Positions 46,275-56,750 of a stretch of DNA of 64,000 nucleotides are shown piece by piece (the first letter of the stretch is position 1; the number at the start of each line of letters is the position of its first letter). Position numbers and translations under genes: made by a program. The notes beneath the pieces are model-generated. The model saw only the letters and a list, made by a program, of their open reading frames with translations. It was not told the origin of the DNA and ran no database searches. The DNA comes from Endozoicomonas sp965198415. GTDB taxonomy: Bacteria; Pseudomonadota; Gammaproteobacteria; Pseudomonadales; Endozoicomonadaceae. The stretch lies in the NCBI GenBank assembly GCA_965198415.1, contig CBDAPN010000031.1, forward strand, positions 615,413-679,412, read 5' to 3'.

Positions 46275-49200
46275 ATGCGACTGTTTACTCAGTTCAAACT
46301 GATATTCATCGGACTTCTGTTGTTTACTTGCCAATCCAGTGTCGCGGGCTACAAAGGCAGTCACGCTTACAACCACGTTAAAGCATTCAGTGTGCAGGTA
46401 CATGCTGCCACCGGGACACTCAGCCTGAGCTACCCTCTGATTGAAGCGCAAGGCGCGCGTATGCCGCTGAAAGTGAACCTGATTTACAGTTTTAATTCCG
46501 TTGGTATGTTTGGCCTGCCCACCGGCTGGCAGCTGGATCTGGATCATATAACCGAGCACACCGCTGAGCTTGGCGGTATGCAATGGTTGATTGACAATTT
46601 ATGGCACGATGCCACCGGTTTCGCCTCCGGGCTTAAATACTTCAATCAGCACGGCACCCAATTTCGGTATCAAGAGCAAGCGTTGCCTGTTCCGGGCTAC
46701 CCCAACCTGAGCTATCGCCACGTATCGCAACATAAAGACGGCAGTCGTCAGTTTTTTTCCGATCAAGGGCTGTTAATCATGCAGATTGACCGCTTTGGTA
46801 ACCATGTGCTTTTCAATTATGAAGAGCCCATTGCCAGCGTAAAGTCTGCCAGACTGGTCAGCATTACAGACGATTATGGCAACGTTTACCGCTTCAGCTA
46901 TGAACCGGGTGTGCTGGTTGTCCAAAGCCCTGATAACCGCGAGCAGCGGATCTATTTTAATGAGGAGGGAGTCACCAGAATTGATAATCCGTTAAAGCAG
47001 AGTTACACCATCACCTATGTCAAAAAATTTGGCAGAAATCTGGTTCGCACGATGGAAACGCCCGCAGGGCTGATCACCGAGCTGAGCTATGACGCCATTT
47101 TTTATAATGACGACTATGGTCAAAAACAAATGCCGGTGGTGAACCTTTTTAAGCAGTATGATCGGGCCGACCTGAAAACCCATCATGAAACCTACTATAA
47201 GTTCAGTGAGGATAATAACTACACCGGCTACCCCATGTATGCGCTATCGAGCCGGGGCGACAGCCTGATGGACAGCAATGACCAATCCTTCAGATACAGT
47301 GTGGAAGTGACGCACGTTAATGGCGAACAGCAGTGCCATCAGGTGTATGAGTACAATTATTTGCACCTTCCGGTTGAGGTGCGAACTCAACGACAGGGTA
47401 AGCCTTATCTAAAAGCCGCCTACGAGTATGCCATCTCGCCGTTTAAGTACAGTCGCTCAACCAATTACGACCGACCCATTAAGGTCACCCGCCACGTCCA
47501 CAATGGATCTATTTATGTGCCGAGCGACAAAATTGTTGCTAACTACGACCATTACGGCAACAAACTGAACGAGACCCACTCAGTCTATGACCGTCAGCGC
47601 CAACAGTGGAAGGCACTTAAAGCCACCATCAGCCGCTATTTCACCGACCATTACAGTCTGCTGGCCGAAAACACCCGGTTCGATCTGCTGGGGGGCAGAG
47701 CTATTCGCAAACGTTTTGAACTGGCGGCAGATGGCAAAAACCACAGCAAGGTGCATTTGGCGTGGAAGCCCCCCTCTGGGGACTGGCAGGACTGGCAACA
47801 AGTAGAGTTAACCCATGATGACAAAGGACGACAACGCTCCAATACCCGCCGCTGGCTAATAAAAAACAAGCCGGGCATTCAGTCGGTGAGCCACCACACC
47901 CGTTACCATTTCGACCCCGCTACTGCTGAGCTAACCGTTACCAAGGTGAGCGATCAGGGGCGTGAATACACAATGGTTTTGGATACCCGCAACGCCCGAC
48001 ACCTGAAAACCATAACCCCCAAAGGTGAAGTCACCACCTATACCTATGATGACCTGAACCGCCAACTGAGCCGTACCGACCCGGCGGGCTACGTGACCCA
48101 CAGTACTTACGAGACCTTCAGTATTGACGGGCAAAACAGTGCCACCCTACAAAGCCCGCTCGGTAATACACAACGGTCGATTTATGACGCTTCTAAACGT
48201 CCCATTCTTGAACAAGATATGCATAAAAAGCAGTGGCGTACCTTGTCCAGTATGTCCTACGACGCCTTTGACAAGGTAGAAAGCAAAACCAATATCCTTG
48301 GCCTCACCATCACCTTTGCCTACGACGAGCAGGGCCGACGCATCAAGACCCGCGACCCCTGGGGCAATGAGCGGCGGGTTGACTACAATGACGCCGCCCT
48401 GACCACCACCACCGAGATTAACGGGCGTCTGCACGAAGTGGTCAACAAAGTGCCCTGGGAGCGAAAACGCATCACACGACACTACCCGGTCACCAGCAAC
48501 CTCCACGACCAAGCCACCGAACTCGTGGAAAGTACTGTGATACAAGACGCTTATAAAAAAATAATCAGCGCCACGTCCGCACTGGTTGACCTGCACACCC
48601 AAAAAAGCAGCGAAGCGGTGACTAACCATCTGCGCTACGACCCTGCTCACAATCTGATCGCCTCCGATACCCACAGCTGGGATGGCCTGCACGTTTACAA
48701 AGCCCGGGAATACGATCTGTTGAACAACCTCTACACCTGGAACAAGACGTTAACAACACCAGAACATACCAGCAGTCATGCAGGCTACCGTTATCTTTAC
48801 GACAATGATGGGTTACTCACGCAGGTAGAATCTCCACAAAACGCCGATGGCAACCGTCTTTACCAGAAACACCGCTATGACAAAAACGGCCGGGAAATAG
48901 AGAAAACGCTTCAAAGCGGCCACCGTATCCATTACCAATACGACAACCGAGGGTTATTGACTCAGAGCACCTGGAGCCGACATCAGAAGCGCCACAGCGT
49001 GCATCGCCAGTACGATGCCGATGGCCGGGTAGTTAAGATCAGCAATAGTGACGGGCAAGCCATGCACTATCACTATACGACCAACGGTCACATGCTGCAG
49101 ATGCGTTATCCGGACGATCGCGTAATCAGTTACACCCTGGACGACTACGATCGCGTGATTACGCAAAAAGACGCCAACCAGAGTGAGCAGCATTTTGTTT

Positions 49201-51230
49201 ATAAACCAGAAGATAAAGGTCGTATATCGAGCATCAAAGTCAACGGCAGTGATATCGACTTTCATTACGGTAAAGACGACAACGGACAGCAAGGGAAGTT
49301 GATTAAGAGAGTCACCAATGCAAAAGCAACAGGAAAAACACAAACCCACTTCCGCTACGGCGTGTTCGGGCGCATGGTGGAATCAACCAGCAGCAACCCC
49401 ACCGTGCAATACGGCGTAAGCTACAACTACAAACCCCGGGGGCAGCTGTTCAAGCAAGTGCAGAAGTTGGCTAAAAAGGGGCAATCGCCGCAGCAGTATA
49501 TAGTAGAGTATCGGTACGATGGCATGAAACGTCTCACCGATGAGGTGCATACTGATCAGGCCGGCAGCTTTCAAAAACGCTACCGATACGATGGCAACAA
49601 CAACCTGCTGGCCGAAGAAGACCACAGTCATTGCGGCCCGGGTCAAAGCATCCATTACTCGTACAACAATATGGATCAGCTGACCCAGGTCAAAGAGGGC
49701 GAAGTGACCACCTCCGTGCTGCATGATGCTAACGGACGCCTGAGGCAAGACCATAAACACACGCAATATGAGTACGACGACGCCGGCTTTTTACTGCAAG
49801 TGCAGCCACAAAAACGGCCAGCGATCCGCTACCAATACTTGCCGAATGGTCTGCTGAGCAGTCGCAGCCATGGCGACTCGCAAAGCCACTTCTATCCAGA
49901 CAACCATAAAAACATCCAAACGGTGGTTAAAGACGGCCAGTGGCAGTCGCTGGTGCGGCACGGAAAAAGTATTGTCGCCAGGCAAGCCGGTCAGGGTCTG
50001 GATCAGTTTTTTCTGGTCAATGAAAGTACCGGAGCGGTTCTGAGGCAAGACAAAGGTGAGGCGCAGCTGAGTCTGCATCGCTACGATGCCTACGGCAAAC
50101 CATTGCAGAACAACCCGGCTGACGACACCGATTTTACCTGGAAACAGGAGTTGTCAGAGCCTGAAACCGGTCTCACATACTTACGACACCGCTTTCATCA
50201 TCCGCAACTGAGGCGCTTTATCACCCGGGATAATCTGCACATTGATAACCGCTACGCTTATGCCCATGGCGATCCGGTAAATTACATCGACCCGACCGGC
50301 CACAGTGCTGTGGGTAGATACGTTGGTGCTGGTGTCTCCGTAGGGCTTGGTCTGCTTGGAGCTATTCTGGCCATACCCACAGCGGGGGCTTCATTGGGTT
50401 TGAGTGCAACCAGCTCTACTGTCTCTGGTGTAGTCTCTGGCATAGCGGGTATTGCCGGAGGAGCCCTGTTGACTGGTTCACAGCTGGCCTTGAATTCGGG
50501 CAATAAAGCAGTCGCCACAGCGCTAACGGTACTGGGTAGTATTGCTGCTGTAGTGTCCCTTGGAAGTACAGCGGTAGCTATTGCTCCGAAGCTGGTGGAA
50601 AAGGGTGCAGAGCTAACTTCTTCGGTAATCAAGGAGGCTAAAGCCATTGAGACTGTTGCATCGGAGGAGGCGGAAAGTGTTAATGTGGCGGTACAAACTG
50701 AAGCAACGGTAGAAACTGCAAAAGTGCCAGAAAGTGTAAAAGGTGCAGGAGCATGTGAGAATTTTTACAGGACCTGTGGTGGTGGGAAGCCAATTGAGAG
50801 TGCAAAATACATGCAAGCTCAAATGGCTGTCAGAAGAAGTGAAAGTTTTACAGCCGGTGGTAGCGATATCAATGCACTAGTAAGCAGGACAGATGACCTC
50901 TTTCATGGCAGCGAAGGTGTAAACGATGAGCTTTTTGGATCAGGACATGAGGATGAAGACCTGATTAACAGTATTTCAAAAGCCGCATCCAGGGAAAGCA
51001 ATCAAAAGTTTACTTATGCAGGTGGTTTCACTTCTAATGTAATTAACGAAAACAGAATAGACGTAACGGCCCAATTTCAGTTTCAAAATGCTGAACTGTC
51101 TGCAAGTGATACCCTTGTTGGTGCGAGATCAGCCGAGGGTTTCGAGGCTACAATAAGACTGGAATTTTTTACTGATTACCTTGATGTTACTGATTACGTT
51201 GAGTGGTTAATGAATGTTCCAATCCCTTAA
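46275..51230 (+). CDS. exported Rhs/YD-repeat protein, copy 2, tip type A
   Basis: 1651 aa, the same length and architecture as copy 1, with only scattered substitutions over the first ~1480 residues. The tip is the same type as copy 1 (GACENFYRTCGGGKPIES...) but is much more diverged than the shell, with many amino-acid changes in ~165 residues. Distinctive shell residues are ITFAYDEQG (shared with copy 4), KVHLAWKPP and LHVYKARE (both shared with copy 3), and QSPQQYIVEY (unique). Signal peptide, Rhs core and hydrophobic segment are intact. No immunity candidate follows. Confidence 0.92.
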   Translation: MRLFTQFKLIFIGLLLFTCQSSVAGYKGSHAYNHVKAFSVQVHAATGTLSLSYPLIEAQGARMPLKVNLIYSFNSVGMFGLPTGWQLDLDHITEHTAELGGMQWLIDNLWHDATGFASGLKYFNQHGTQFRYQEQALPVPGYPNLSYRHVSQHKDGSRQFFSDQGLLIMQIDRFGNHVLFNYEEPIASVKSARLVSITDDYGNVYRFSYEPGVLVVQSPDNREQRIYFNEEGVTRIDNPLKQSYTITYVKKFGRNLVRTMETPAGLITELSYDAIFYNDDYGQKQMPVVNLFKQYDRADLKTHHETYYKFSEDNNYTGYPMYALSSRGDSLMDSNDQSFRYSVEVTHVNGEQQCHQVYEYNYLHLPVEVRTQRQGKPYLKAAYEYAISPFKYSRSTNYDRPIKVTRHVHNGSIYVPSDKIVANYDHYGNKLNETHSVYDRQRQQWKALKATISRYFTDHYSLLAENTRFDLLGGRAIRKRFELAADGKNHSKVHLAWKPPSGDWQDWQQVELTHDDKGRQRSNTRRWLIKNKPGIQSVSHHTRYHFDPATAELTVTKVSDQGREYTMVLDTRNARHLKTITPKGEVTTYTYDDLNRQLSRTDPAGYVTHSTYETFSIDGQNSATLQSPLGNTQRSIYDASKRPILEQDMHKKQWRTLSSMSYDAFDKVESKTNILGLTITFAYDEQGRRIKTRDPWGNERRVDYNDAALTTTTEINGRLHEVVNKVPWERKRITRHYPVTSNLHDQATELVESTVIQDAYKKIISATSALVDLHTQKSSEAVTNHLRYDPAHNLIASDTHSWDGLHVYKAREYDLLNNLYTWNKTLTTPEHTSSHAGYRYLYDNDGLLTQVESPQNADGNRLYQKHRYDKNGREIEKTLQSGHRIHYQYDNRGLLTQSTWSRHQKRHSVHRQYDADGRVVKISNSDGQAMHYHYTTNGHMLQMRYPDDRVISYTLDDYDRVITQKDANQSEQHFVYKPEDKGRISSIKVNGSDIDFHYGKDDNGQQGKLIKRVTNAKATGKTQTHFRYGVFGRMVESTSSNPTVQYGVSYNYKPRGQLFKQVQKLAKKGQSPQQYIVEYRYDGMKRLTDEVHTDQAGSFQKRYRYDGNNNLLAEEDHSHCGPGQSIHYSYNNMDQLTQVKEGEVTTSVLHDANGRLRQDHKHTQYEYDDAGFLLQVQPQKRPAIRYQYLPNGLLSSRSHGDSQSHFYPDNHKNIQTVVKDGQWQSLVRHGKSIVARQAGQGLDQFFLVNESTGAVLRQDKGEAQLSLHRYDAYGKPLQNNPADDTDFTWKQELSEPETGLTYLRHRFHHPQLRRFITRDNLHIDNRYAYAHGDPVNYIDPTGHSAVGRYVGAGVSVGLGLLGAILAIPTAGASLGLSATSSTVSGVVSGIAGIAGGALLTGSQLALNSGNKAVATALTVLGSIAAVVSLGSTAVAIAPKLVEKGAELTSSVIKEAKAIETVASEEAESVNVAVQTEATVETAKVPESVKGAGACENFYRTCGGGKPIESAKYMQAQMAVRRSESFTAGGSDINALVSRTDDLFHGSEGVNDELFGSGHEDEDLINSISKAASRESNQKFTYAGGFTSNVINENRIDVTAQFQFQNAELSASDTLVGARSAEGFEATIRLEFFTDYLDVTDYVEWLMNVPIP

Positions 51231-51527
51231 TTTATAGGCATAGATGACAGGAGACTGTCGTAAATTTTCGTTACCCCGCTTTAGCCGGGGGCGAAAATTT
51301 ATGACGACTCTTGTTTAAATTATGTTTGATGGAATTAAAGCCTGTACCTGATTAAATGGCTCATTATAGTAGGTTGTTAAAGAATAGCGCTCATCCGTGT
51401 GACCTCGCAGTCAGTAAGGCAGAAAATCGGTTGCAAAACATTGTGAATAATTAAGTAATTGCTTTTTGTTTTTGAAGATTGACCTAAAGTTTACTAGGTC
51501 AGTATCCCTTCTCAGAGGCAAAAGACG
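51231..51527. promoter_or_regulatory. Rhs spacer 2 with hairpin and palindrome
   Basis: Nearly identical to spacer 1. The hairpin at 51257-51308 has a complete inner stem here (CCCCG/CGGGG). The TGACCTA-8-TAGGTCA palindrome is at 51480-51501. Confidence 0.5.
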
Positions 51528-54500
51528 ATGCGACTGTTTACTCAGTTCAAATTGATATTCATCGGACTTCTGTTGTTTACTTGCCAGTCAAGTGTCGCAG
51601 GCTACAAAGGCAGTCACGCTTACAACCACGTTAAAGCATTCAGTGTGCAGGTACATGCTGCCACCGGGACACTCAGCCTGAGCTACCCTCTGATTGAAGC
51701 GCAAGGCGCGCGTATGCCGCTGAAAGTGAACCTGATTTACAGTTTTAATTCCGTTGGTATGTTTGGCCTGCCCACCGGCTGGCAGCTGGATCTGGATCAT
51801 ATAACCGAGCACACCGCTGAGCTTGGCGGTATGCAATGGTTGATTGACAATTTATGGCACGATGCCACCGGTTTCGCCTCCGGGCTTAAATACTTCAATC
51901 AGCACGGCACCCAATTTCGGTATCAAGAGCAAGCGTTGCCTGTTCCGGGCTACCCCAACCTGAGCTATCGCCACGTATCGCAACATAAAGACGGCAGTCG
52001 TCAGTTTTTTTCCGATCAAGGGCTGTTAATCATGCAGATTGACCGCTTTGGTAACCATGTGCTTTTCAATTATGAAGAGCCCATTGCCAGCGTAAAGTCT
52101 GCCAGACTGGTCAGCATTACAGACGATTATGGCAACGTTTACCGCTTCAGCTATGAACCGGGTGTGCTGGTTGTCCAAAGCCCTGATAACCGCGAGCAGC
52201 GGATCTATTTTAATGAGGAGGGAGTCACCAGAATTGATAATCCGTTAAAGCAGAGTTACACCATCACCTATGTCAAAAAATTTGGCAGAAACCTGGTTCG
52301 CACGATGGAAACGCCCGCAGGGCTGATCACCGAGCTGAGCTATGACGCCATTTTTTATAATGACGACCATGGTCAAAAACAAATGCCGGTGGTGAACCTT
52401 TTTAAGCAGTATGATCGGGCCGACCTGAAAACCCATCATGAAACCTACTATAAGTTCAGTGAGGATAATAACTACACCGGCTACCCCATGTATGCGCTAT
52501 CGAGCCGGGGCGACAGCCTGATGGACAGCAATGACCAATCCTTCAGATACAGTGTGGAAGTGACGCACGTTAATGGCGAACAGCAGTGCCATCAGGTGTA
52601 TGAGTACAATTATTTGCACCTTCCGGTTGAGGTGCGAACTCAACGACAGGGTAAGCCTTATCTAAAAGCCGCCTACGAGTATGCCATCTCGCCGTTTAAG
52701 TACAGTCGCTCAACCAATTACGACCGACCCATTAAGGTCACCCGCCACGTCCACAATGGATCTATTTATGTGCCGAGCGACAAAATTGTTGCTAACTACG
52801 ACCATTACGGCAACAAACTGAACGAGACCCACTCAGTCTATGACCGTCAGCGCCAACAGTGGAAGGCACTTAAAGCCACCATCAGCCGCTATTTCACCGA
52901 CCATTACAGTCTGCTGGCCGAAAACACCCGGTTCGATCTGCTGGGGGGCAGAGCTATTCGCAAACGTTTTGAACTGGCGGCAGATGGCAAAAACCACAGC
53001 AAGGTGCATTTGGCGTGGAAGCCCCCCTCTGGGGACTGGCAGGACTGGCAACAAGTAGAGTTAACCCATGATGACAAAGGACGACAACGCTCCAATACCC
53101 GCCGCTGGCTAATAAAAAACAAGCCGGGCATTCAGTCGGTGAGCCACCACACCCGTTACCATTTCGACCCCGCTACTGCTGAGCTAACCGTTACCAAGGT
53201 GAGCGATCAGGGGCGTGAACACACAATGGTTTTGGATACCCGCAACGCCCGACACCTGAAAACCATAACCCCCAAAGGTGAAGTCACCACCTATACCTAT
53301 GATGACCTGAACCGCCAACTGAGCCGTACCGACCCGGCGGGCTACGTGACCCACAGTACTTACGAGACCTTCAGTATTGACGGGCAAAACAGTGCCACCC
53401 TACAAAGCCCGCTCGGTAATACACAACGGTCGATTTATGACGCTTCTAAACGTCCCATTCTTGAACAGGATATGCATAAAAAGCAGTGGCGTACCTTGTC
53501 CAGTATGTCCTACGACGCCTTTGACAAGGTAGAAAGCAAAACCAATATCCTTGGCCTCACCACCACCTTTGTCTACGACGAGCAGGGCCGACGCATCAAG
53601 ACCCGCGACCCCTGGGGCAATGAGCGGCGGGTTGACTACAATGACGCCGCCCTGACCACCACCACCGAGATTAACGGGCGTCTGCACGAAGTGGTCAACA
53701 AAGTGCCCTGGGAGCGAAAACGCATCACACGACACTACCCGGTCACCAGCAACCTCCACGACCAAGCCACCGAACTCGTGGAAAGTACTGTGATACAAGA
53801 CGCTTATAAAAAAATAATCAGCGCCACGTCCGCACTGGTTGACCTGCACACCCAAAAAAGCAGCGAAGCGGTGACTAACCATCTGCGCTACGACCCTGCT
53901 CACAATCTGATCGCCTCCGATACCCACAGCTGGGATGGCCTGCACGTTTACAAAGCCCGGGAATACGATCTGTTGAACAACCTCTACACCTGGAACAAGA
54001 CGTTAACAACACCAGAACATACCAGCAGTCATGCAGGCTACCGTTATCTTTACGACAATGATGGGTTACTCACGCAGGTAGAATCTCCACAAAACGCCGA
54101 TGGCAACCGTCTTTACCAGAAACACCGCTATGACAAAAACGGCCGGGAAATAGAGAAAACGCTTCAAAGCGGCCACCGTATCCATTACCAATACGACAAC
54201 CGAGGGTTATTGACTCAGAGCACCTGGAGCCGACATCAGAAGCGCCACAGCGTGCATCGCCAGTACGATGCCGATGGCCGGGTAGTTAAGATCAGCAATA
54301 GTGACGGGCAAGCCATGCACTATCACTATACGACTAACGGTCACATGCTGCAGATGCGTTATCCGGACGATCGCGTAATCAGCTACACCCTGGACGACTA
54401 CGATCGCGTGATTACGCAAAAAGACGCCAACCAGAGTGAGCAGCATTTTGTTTATAAACCAGAAGATAAAGGTCGTATATCGAGCATCAAAGTCAACGGC

Positions 54501-56453
54501 AGTGATATCGACTTCCATTACGGTAAAGACGACAACGGACAGCAAGGAAAGTTGATTAAGAGAGTTACCAATGCGAAAGCAACGGGAAAAACACAAACCC
54601 ACTTTCGCTACGGCGTGTTCGGGCGCATGGTGGAATCAACCAGCAGCAACCCCACCGTGCAATACGGCGTAAGCTACAACTACAAACCCCGGGGGCAGCT
54701 GTTCAAGCAAGTGCAGAAGTTGGCTAAAAAGGGGCAACCGCCGCAGCAGTATATAGCAGAGTATCGGTACGATGGCATGAAACGTCTCACCGATGAGGTG
54801 CATACCGATCAGGCCGGCAGCTTTCAAAAACGCTACCGATACGACGGCAACAACAACCTGCTGGCCGAAGAAGACCACAGTCATTGCGGCCCGGGTCAAA
54901 GCATCCATTACTCGTACAACAATATGGATCAGCTGACTCAGGTCAAAGAGGGCGAAGTGACCACCCCCGTGCTGCACGATGCTAACGGACGCCTGAGGCA
55001 AGACCATAAACACACGCAATATGAGTACGACGACGCCGGCTTTTTACTGCAAGTGCAGCCACAAAAACGGCCAGCGATCCGCTACCAATACTTGCCGAAT
55101 GGTCTGCTGAGCAGTCGCAGCCATGGCGACTCGCAAAGCCACTTCTATCCAGACAACCATAAAAACATCCAAACGGTGGTTAAAGACGGCCAGTGGCAGT
55201 CGCTGGTGCGGCACGGAAAAAGTATTGTCGCCAGGCAAGCCGGTCAGGGTCTGGATCAGTTTTTTCTGGTCAATGAAAGTACCGGAGCGGTTCTGAGGCA
55301 AGACAAAGGTGAGGCGCAGCTGAGTCTGCATCGCTACGATGCCTACGGCAAACCATTGCAGAACAACCCGGCTGACGACACCGATTTTACCTGGAAACAG
55401 GAGTTGTCAGAGCCTGAAACCGGTCTCACATACTTACGACACCGCTTTCATCATCCGCAACTGAGGCGCTTTATCACCCGGGATAATCTGCACATTGATA
55501 ACCGCTACGCTTATGCCCATGGCGATCCGGTAAATTACATCGACCCGACCGGCCACAGTGCTGTGGGTAGATACGTTGGTGCTGGTGTCTCCGTAGGGCT
55601 TGGTCTGCTTGGAGCTATTCTGGCCATACCCACAGCGGGGGCTTCATTGGGTTTGAGTGCAACCAGCTCTACTGTCTCTGGTGTAGTCTCTGGCATAGCG
55701 GGTATTGCCGGAGGAGCCCTGTTGGCTGGTTCACAGGTGGCCATGAATTCGGGCAATAAAGCAGTCGCCACAGCGCTAACGGTACTGGGTAGTATTGCTG
55801 CTGTAGTGTCCCTTGGAAGTACAGCGGTAGCTATTGCTCCGAAGCTGGTGGAAAAGGGTGCAGAGCTAACTTCTTCGGTAATCCAGGGGGCTAAAGCCAT
55901 TGAGACTGTTGCATCGGAGGAGGCGGAAAGTGTTAATGTGGCGGCACGAACTGAAGCAACGGTAGAAACTGCAAAAGCGCCAGAAAGTGGGGGTGATTAC
56001 ATGACCTTTTCCGGTAAAAAGGTAGTTCGGAGTACTCAAGCCCACAAAGCTTTAGAGGCTGTCAAGAGAAGTAAAAGTTATACAGTCGATGGTATGGATG
56101 TCAAGACAATAGCAAAAAGCGCAGATCACGTCTGGTTTTCCAGGCATGGTGTAGACAATGAATTTTTTGGATTAGGATATTTGAGTGAAGACGTGCTTAG
56201 AGGTATTGCAGCAGAAGCATCTGCAGAATCCGGCCAAACGTTTTTTTATCCATTTAGTGAAAATAATTTGTCTTATATAATTAACGAAGACGAAGTTAGT
56301 GTAACGGGCCATGTTGAGTTTGGTGCTGGCCTGGATGCAAATAATACCATTGCTGGTACGAGACCAGCCCAGGATTCAGAGTCTATATTAACAATGCAAT
56401 ATAATTCTGATGACTCAACAGCCTCATGGCAGATGGCTGTTAAACGCCGTTAA
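51528..56453 (+). CDS. exported Rhs/YD-repeat protein, copy 3, tip type B
   Basis: 1641 aa. Signal peptide, YD-repeat shell, Rhs core and hydrophobic segment are as in copies 1 and 2. After ETAKAPES the sequence switches to a different tip (GGDYMTFSGKKVVRSTQ...SWQMAVKRR, ~150 aa). Types A and B share a pattern, for example GV(N/D)(D/N)E(L/F)FG followed by ED, then a stretch ending A(G/S).(N/D)TL/I.GTR, and W.M.V near the end. They are probably divergent versions of one domain. The reading frame is intact. The shell carries QGREHTMV, shared with copy 5. Confidence 0.92.
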   Translation: MRLFTQFKLIFIGLLLFTCQSSVAGYKGSHAYNHVKAFSVQVHAATGTLSLSYPLIEAQGARMPLKVNLIYSFNSVGMFGLPTGWQLDLDHITEHTAELGGMQWLIDNLWHDATGFASGLKYFNQHGTQFRYQEQALPVPGYPNLSYRHVSQHKDGSRQFFSDQGLLIMQIDRFGNHVLFNYEEPIASVKSARLVSITDDYGNVYRFSYEPGVLVVQSPDNREQRIYFNEEGVTRIDNPLKQSYTITYVKKFGRNLVRTMETPAGLITELSYDAIFYNDDHGQKQMPVVNLFKQYDRADLKTHHETYYKFSEDNNYTGYPMYALSSRGDSLMDSNDQSFRYSVEVTHVNGEQQCHQVYEYNYLHLPVEVRTQRQGKPYLKAAYEYAISPFKYSRSTNYDRPIKVTRHVHNGSIYVPSDKIVANYDHYGNKLNETHSVYDRQRQQWKALKATISRYFTDHYSLLAENTRFDLLGGRAIRKRFELAADGKNHSKVHLAWKPPSGDWQDWQQVELTHDDKGRQRSNTRRWLIKNKPGIQSVSHHTRYHFDPATAELTVTKVSDQGREHTMVLDTRNARHLKTITPKGEVTTYTYDDLNRQLSRTDPAGYVTHSTYETFSIDGQNSATLQSPLGNTQRSIYDASKRPILEQDMHKKQWRTLSSMSYDAFDKVESKTNILGLTTTFVYDEQGRRIKTRDPWGNERRVDYNDAALTTTTEINGRLHEVVNKVPWERKRITRHYPVTSNLHDQATELVESTVIQDAYKKIISATSALVDLHTQKSSEAVTNHLRYDPAHNLIASDTHSWDGLHVYKAREYDLLNNLYTWNKTLTTPEHTSSHAGYRYLYDNDGLLTQVESPQNADGNRLYQKHRYDKNGREIEKTLQSGHRIHYQYDNRGLLTQSTWSRHQKRHSVHRQYDADGRVVKISNSDGQAMHYHYTTNGHMLQMRYPDDRVISYTLDDYDRVITQKDANQSEQHFVYKPEDKGRISSIKVNGSDIDFHYGKDDNGQQGKLIKRVTNAKATGKTQTHFRYGVFGRMVESTSSNPTVQYGVSYNYKPRGQLFKQVQKLAKKGQPPQQYIAEYRYDGMKRLTDEVHTDQAGSFQKRYRYDGNNNLLAEEDHSHCGPGQSIHYSYNNMDQLTQVKEGEVTTPVLHDANGRLRQDHKHTQYEYDDAGFLLQVQPQKRPAIRYQYLPNGLLSSRSHGDSQSHFYPDNHKNIQTVVKDGQWQSLVRHGKSIVARQAGQGLDQFFLVNESTGAVLRQDKGEAQLSLHRYDAYGKPLQNNPADDTDFTWKQELSEPETGLTYLRHRFHHPQLRRFITRDNLHIDNRYAYAHGDPVNYIDPTGHSAVGRYVGAGVSVGLGLLGAILAIPTAGASLGLSATSSTVSGVVSGIAGIAGGALLAGSQVAMNSGNKAVATALTVLGSIAAVVSLGSTAVAIAPKLVEKGAELTSSVIQGAKAIETVASEEAESVNVAARTEATVETAKAPESGGDYMTFSGKKVVRSTQAHKALEAVKRSKSYTVDGMDVKTIAKSADHVWFSRHGVDNEFFGLGYLSEDVLRGIAAEASAESGQTFFYPFSENNLSYIINEDEVSVTGHVEFGAGLDANNTIAGTRPAQDSESILTMQYNSDDSTASWQMAVKRR

Positions 56454-56750
56454 TTTATAGGCATAGGTCACAGGAGACTGTCGTAAATTTTCGTTACCCC
56501 GCTTTAGCCGGGGACGAAAATTTATGACGACTCTTGTTTAAATTATGTTTGATGGAATTAAAGCCTGTACCTGATTAAATGGCTCATTATAGTAGGTTGT
56601 TAAAGAATAGCGCTCATCCGTGTGACCTCGCAGTCAGTAAGGCAGAAAATCGGTTGCAAAACATTGTGAATAATTAAGTAATTGCTTTTTGTTTTTGAAG
56701 ATTGACCTAAAGTTTACTAGGTCAGTATCCCTTCTCAGAGGCAAAAGACG
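56454..56750. promoter_or_regulatory. Rhs spacer 3 with hairpin and palindrome
   Basis: Same 297-base spacer. Hairpin at 56480-56531 with an intact CCCCG/CGGGG inner stem, and the TGACCTA-8-TAGGTCA palindrome at 56703-56724. Confidence 0.5.

Noticed and set aside
48147..48692. Long minus-strand frames inside the Rhs genes (also at 43.0-43.4, 53.4-53.9 and 58.6-59.2 kb)
   Set aside because: They recur at the same place in every copy as complements of the Rhs codons, have no ribosome site or family match, and are best explained as antisense shadows.
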